From contig JAHEMP010000131.1 of the NCBI GenBank assembly GCA_024643585.1, positions 1-6,705 on the forward strand: DNA of 6,705 nucleotides, read 5' to 3'. Numbering within the stretch: the first letter of the stretch is position 1; every line of letters starts with the position of its first letter. The stretch is from Crocinitomicaceae bacterium. Lineage in GTDB: Bacteria; Bacteroidota; Bacteroidia; Flavobacteriales_D; Crocinitomicaceae. Under the pieces are notes generated by a model that was not told the origin of the DNA, did not search any database, and was given only the letters and a program-made list of their open reading frames with translations. The translations under genes were made by a program, and so were the position numbers. Of the stretch, positions 5,721 to 6,705 are shown one piece after another.

Positions 5721-6705
5721 TGAGACTCGAAAAAGCAGCATATCTATCCATTATACTTGCCTTCATAGGAGTAGTTTTGGTTTTAGCCAAAGCCCTACTA
5801 ATACCAATTGTCCTCGCGACCTTTGTTTGGTTTATTATCCGTGAAATAAGGATGATTTTGAGGAAAATAAAATTTGTTCGCCAAAGAATGCCGCGCTGGT
5901 TAGAGAATCTTTTAGCCTCATTGTTTTTGTTTTCCTTGGTTGGATTTATGATTTCTATTGTCAGCGCAAACATTGGACTTTTATCTCAAAAAATGCCGCT
6001 CTACGAAAAAAATATCAATCAAGTCATCCTGCTTATTAACGACACTTTTCATATCGATTTGTTTGAAAAAATAAAGGCGTACTCGCTGAGTTTAGAATTG
6101 TCAAATGTTTTTCAAATGGTATTAAATTCGGTAACTTCTTTCATAGGTAACGGGTTCATTATTCTTATCTATGTTTTGTTTATGCTGCTGGAAGAAAGTG
6201 GGTTTTTACACAAAATGAGGGCAATTTACCCGGAAAGGGAAAACATGGACGAAACATTGGATATTCTCAACTCCATTGATGCTTCGGTTGGACGCTACCT
6301 CTTATTGAAAACATTGGTAAGCTTCACAACAGGACTGTTAAGTTTTATCGTTTTAAAATTAATAGGAATAGATGCCGCTTTTTTCTGGGCATTTCTTATT
6401 TTCATTTTGAATTTCATTCCTTTCATCGGTTCCTTAATTGCCATTCTTTTTCCTACGGTATTTGCACTTCTTCAATTCGGTGAATTGGCACCAGCTATTT
6501 GGGTAATTTCTGTTATTGGTGTAATTCAATTATTAGTTGGCAACTTTGTGGAACCAAAAATAATGGGGAATTCGCTGAATTTAAGTCCGCTAGTAGTAAT
6601 TATCGCCTTGTCTATTTGGGGTGCTCTTTGGGGAATTACAGGCATGGTCATGAGTGTCCCAATTACTGTAATCTTGTTGATTTTATTCTCGAGGTTTCAG
6701 AAAAC
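5720..6705 (+). CDS. AI-2E/PerM-family membrane protein, C-terminus cut by the window
   Basis: The ATG shares its A with the TAA of the preceding lipoprotein gene, so translation is probably coupled. I translated 328 codons with no stop before the window ends. The family is usually about 340-370 residues, so only a short tail should be missing. The layout is typical: two N-terminal helices (about 8-41), a helix at 62-84, a soluble amphipathic region (about 86-140), a helix at 143-158 and a helix-rich C-terminal half. Family signatures are ILNFIPFIGS at 229-238 and GNFVEPKIMG at 274-283, then LSPLVVIIALSIWGALWGI (288-306) and Pro314. Named after E. coli TqsA, which affects autoinducer-2 transport, the family also includes sodium/proton antiporters and proteins of unknown substrate. 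Quorum signalling should not be assumed here. Confidence 0.92.
   Translation, partial: MRLEKAAYLSIILAFIGVVLVLAKALLIPIVLATFVWFIIREIRMILRKIKFVRQRMPRWLENLLASLFLFSLVGFMISIVSANIGLLSQKMPLYEKNINQVILLINDTFHIDLFEKIKAYSLSLELSNVFQMVLNSVTSFIGNGFIILIYVLFMLLEESGFLHKMRAIYPERENMDETLDILNSIDASVGRYLLLKTLVSFTTGLLSFIVLKLIGIDAAFFWAFLIFILNFIPFIGSLIAILFPTVFALLQFGELAPAIWVISVIGVIQLLVGNFVEPKIMGNSLNLSPLVVIIALSIWGALWGITGMVMSVPITVILLILFSRFQK

Noticed and set aside
5659..5973. A 104-codon minus-strand open frame across the lipoprotein end and transporter start
   Set aside because: It is antisense to two genes with clear lipobox and family signatures, and its composition looks like reverse-complement coding.
5720..6705. 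Reading the AI-2E-family gene as evidence of quorum sensing
   Set aside because: The family covers several transport activities, and no luxS or autoinducer-2 gene is in the window.

Overview
The window looks like chromosomal DNA from a member of the Bacteroidota, probably a flavobacterium. The reasons are the AT-rich composition, A-rich translation starts with almost no Shine-Dalgarno sequences, a lipoprotein with a Cys-Lys-Lys-Lys-Asp-Asp start like flavobacterial surface-export signals, and a GCT…NYN…DDGTC motif common in secreted proteins of this phylum. The assignment rests on recalled family features, not on a search. I see no tRNA, rRNA, CRISPR array, insertion sequence or other mobile element.

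The window holds three apparent transcription units and the edge of a fourth. On the minus strand, read from right to left, the first unit (5118 to 2175) encodes a membrane-anchored metallophosphoesterase, a PrsW-family intramembrane protease with a long C-terminal extension, and a 111-residue membrane protein of unknown function. The second minus-strand unit (1945 to 261) encodes a small outer-membrane-type lipoprotein, a cation diffusion facilitator (CDF) metal exporter that appears to start with TTG, and a 105-residue small membrane protein. The 229-base gap between these units holds a possible promoter with an inverted repeat around its upstream element. A fourth minus-strand gene may start at base 13 and run off the left edge. 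Its upstream region carries two hairpin-forming repeats.

Divergent from the metallophosphoesterase, the plus strand encodes a second small lipoprotein (5289 to 5720). It is followed with a stop/start overlap by an AI-2E/PerM-family membrane protein that runs off the right edge.

Every gene except the edge stub is a membrane or envelope protein, so the window reads as ordinary envelope and ion-handling housekeeping rather than a defence or mobile region. No single pathway links the units. The most interesting points are the conserved-looking phosphoesterase–PrsW–small membrane protein unit, the uncharacterised soluble tail of the PrsW protein, and the TTG start of the CDF gene, which lies in the same frame as the lipoprotein just before it. 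I found no convincing evidence of a wholly new system.
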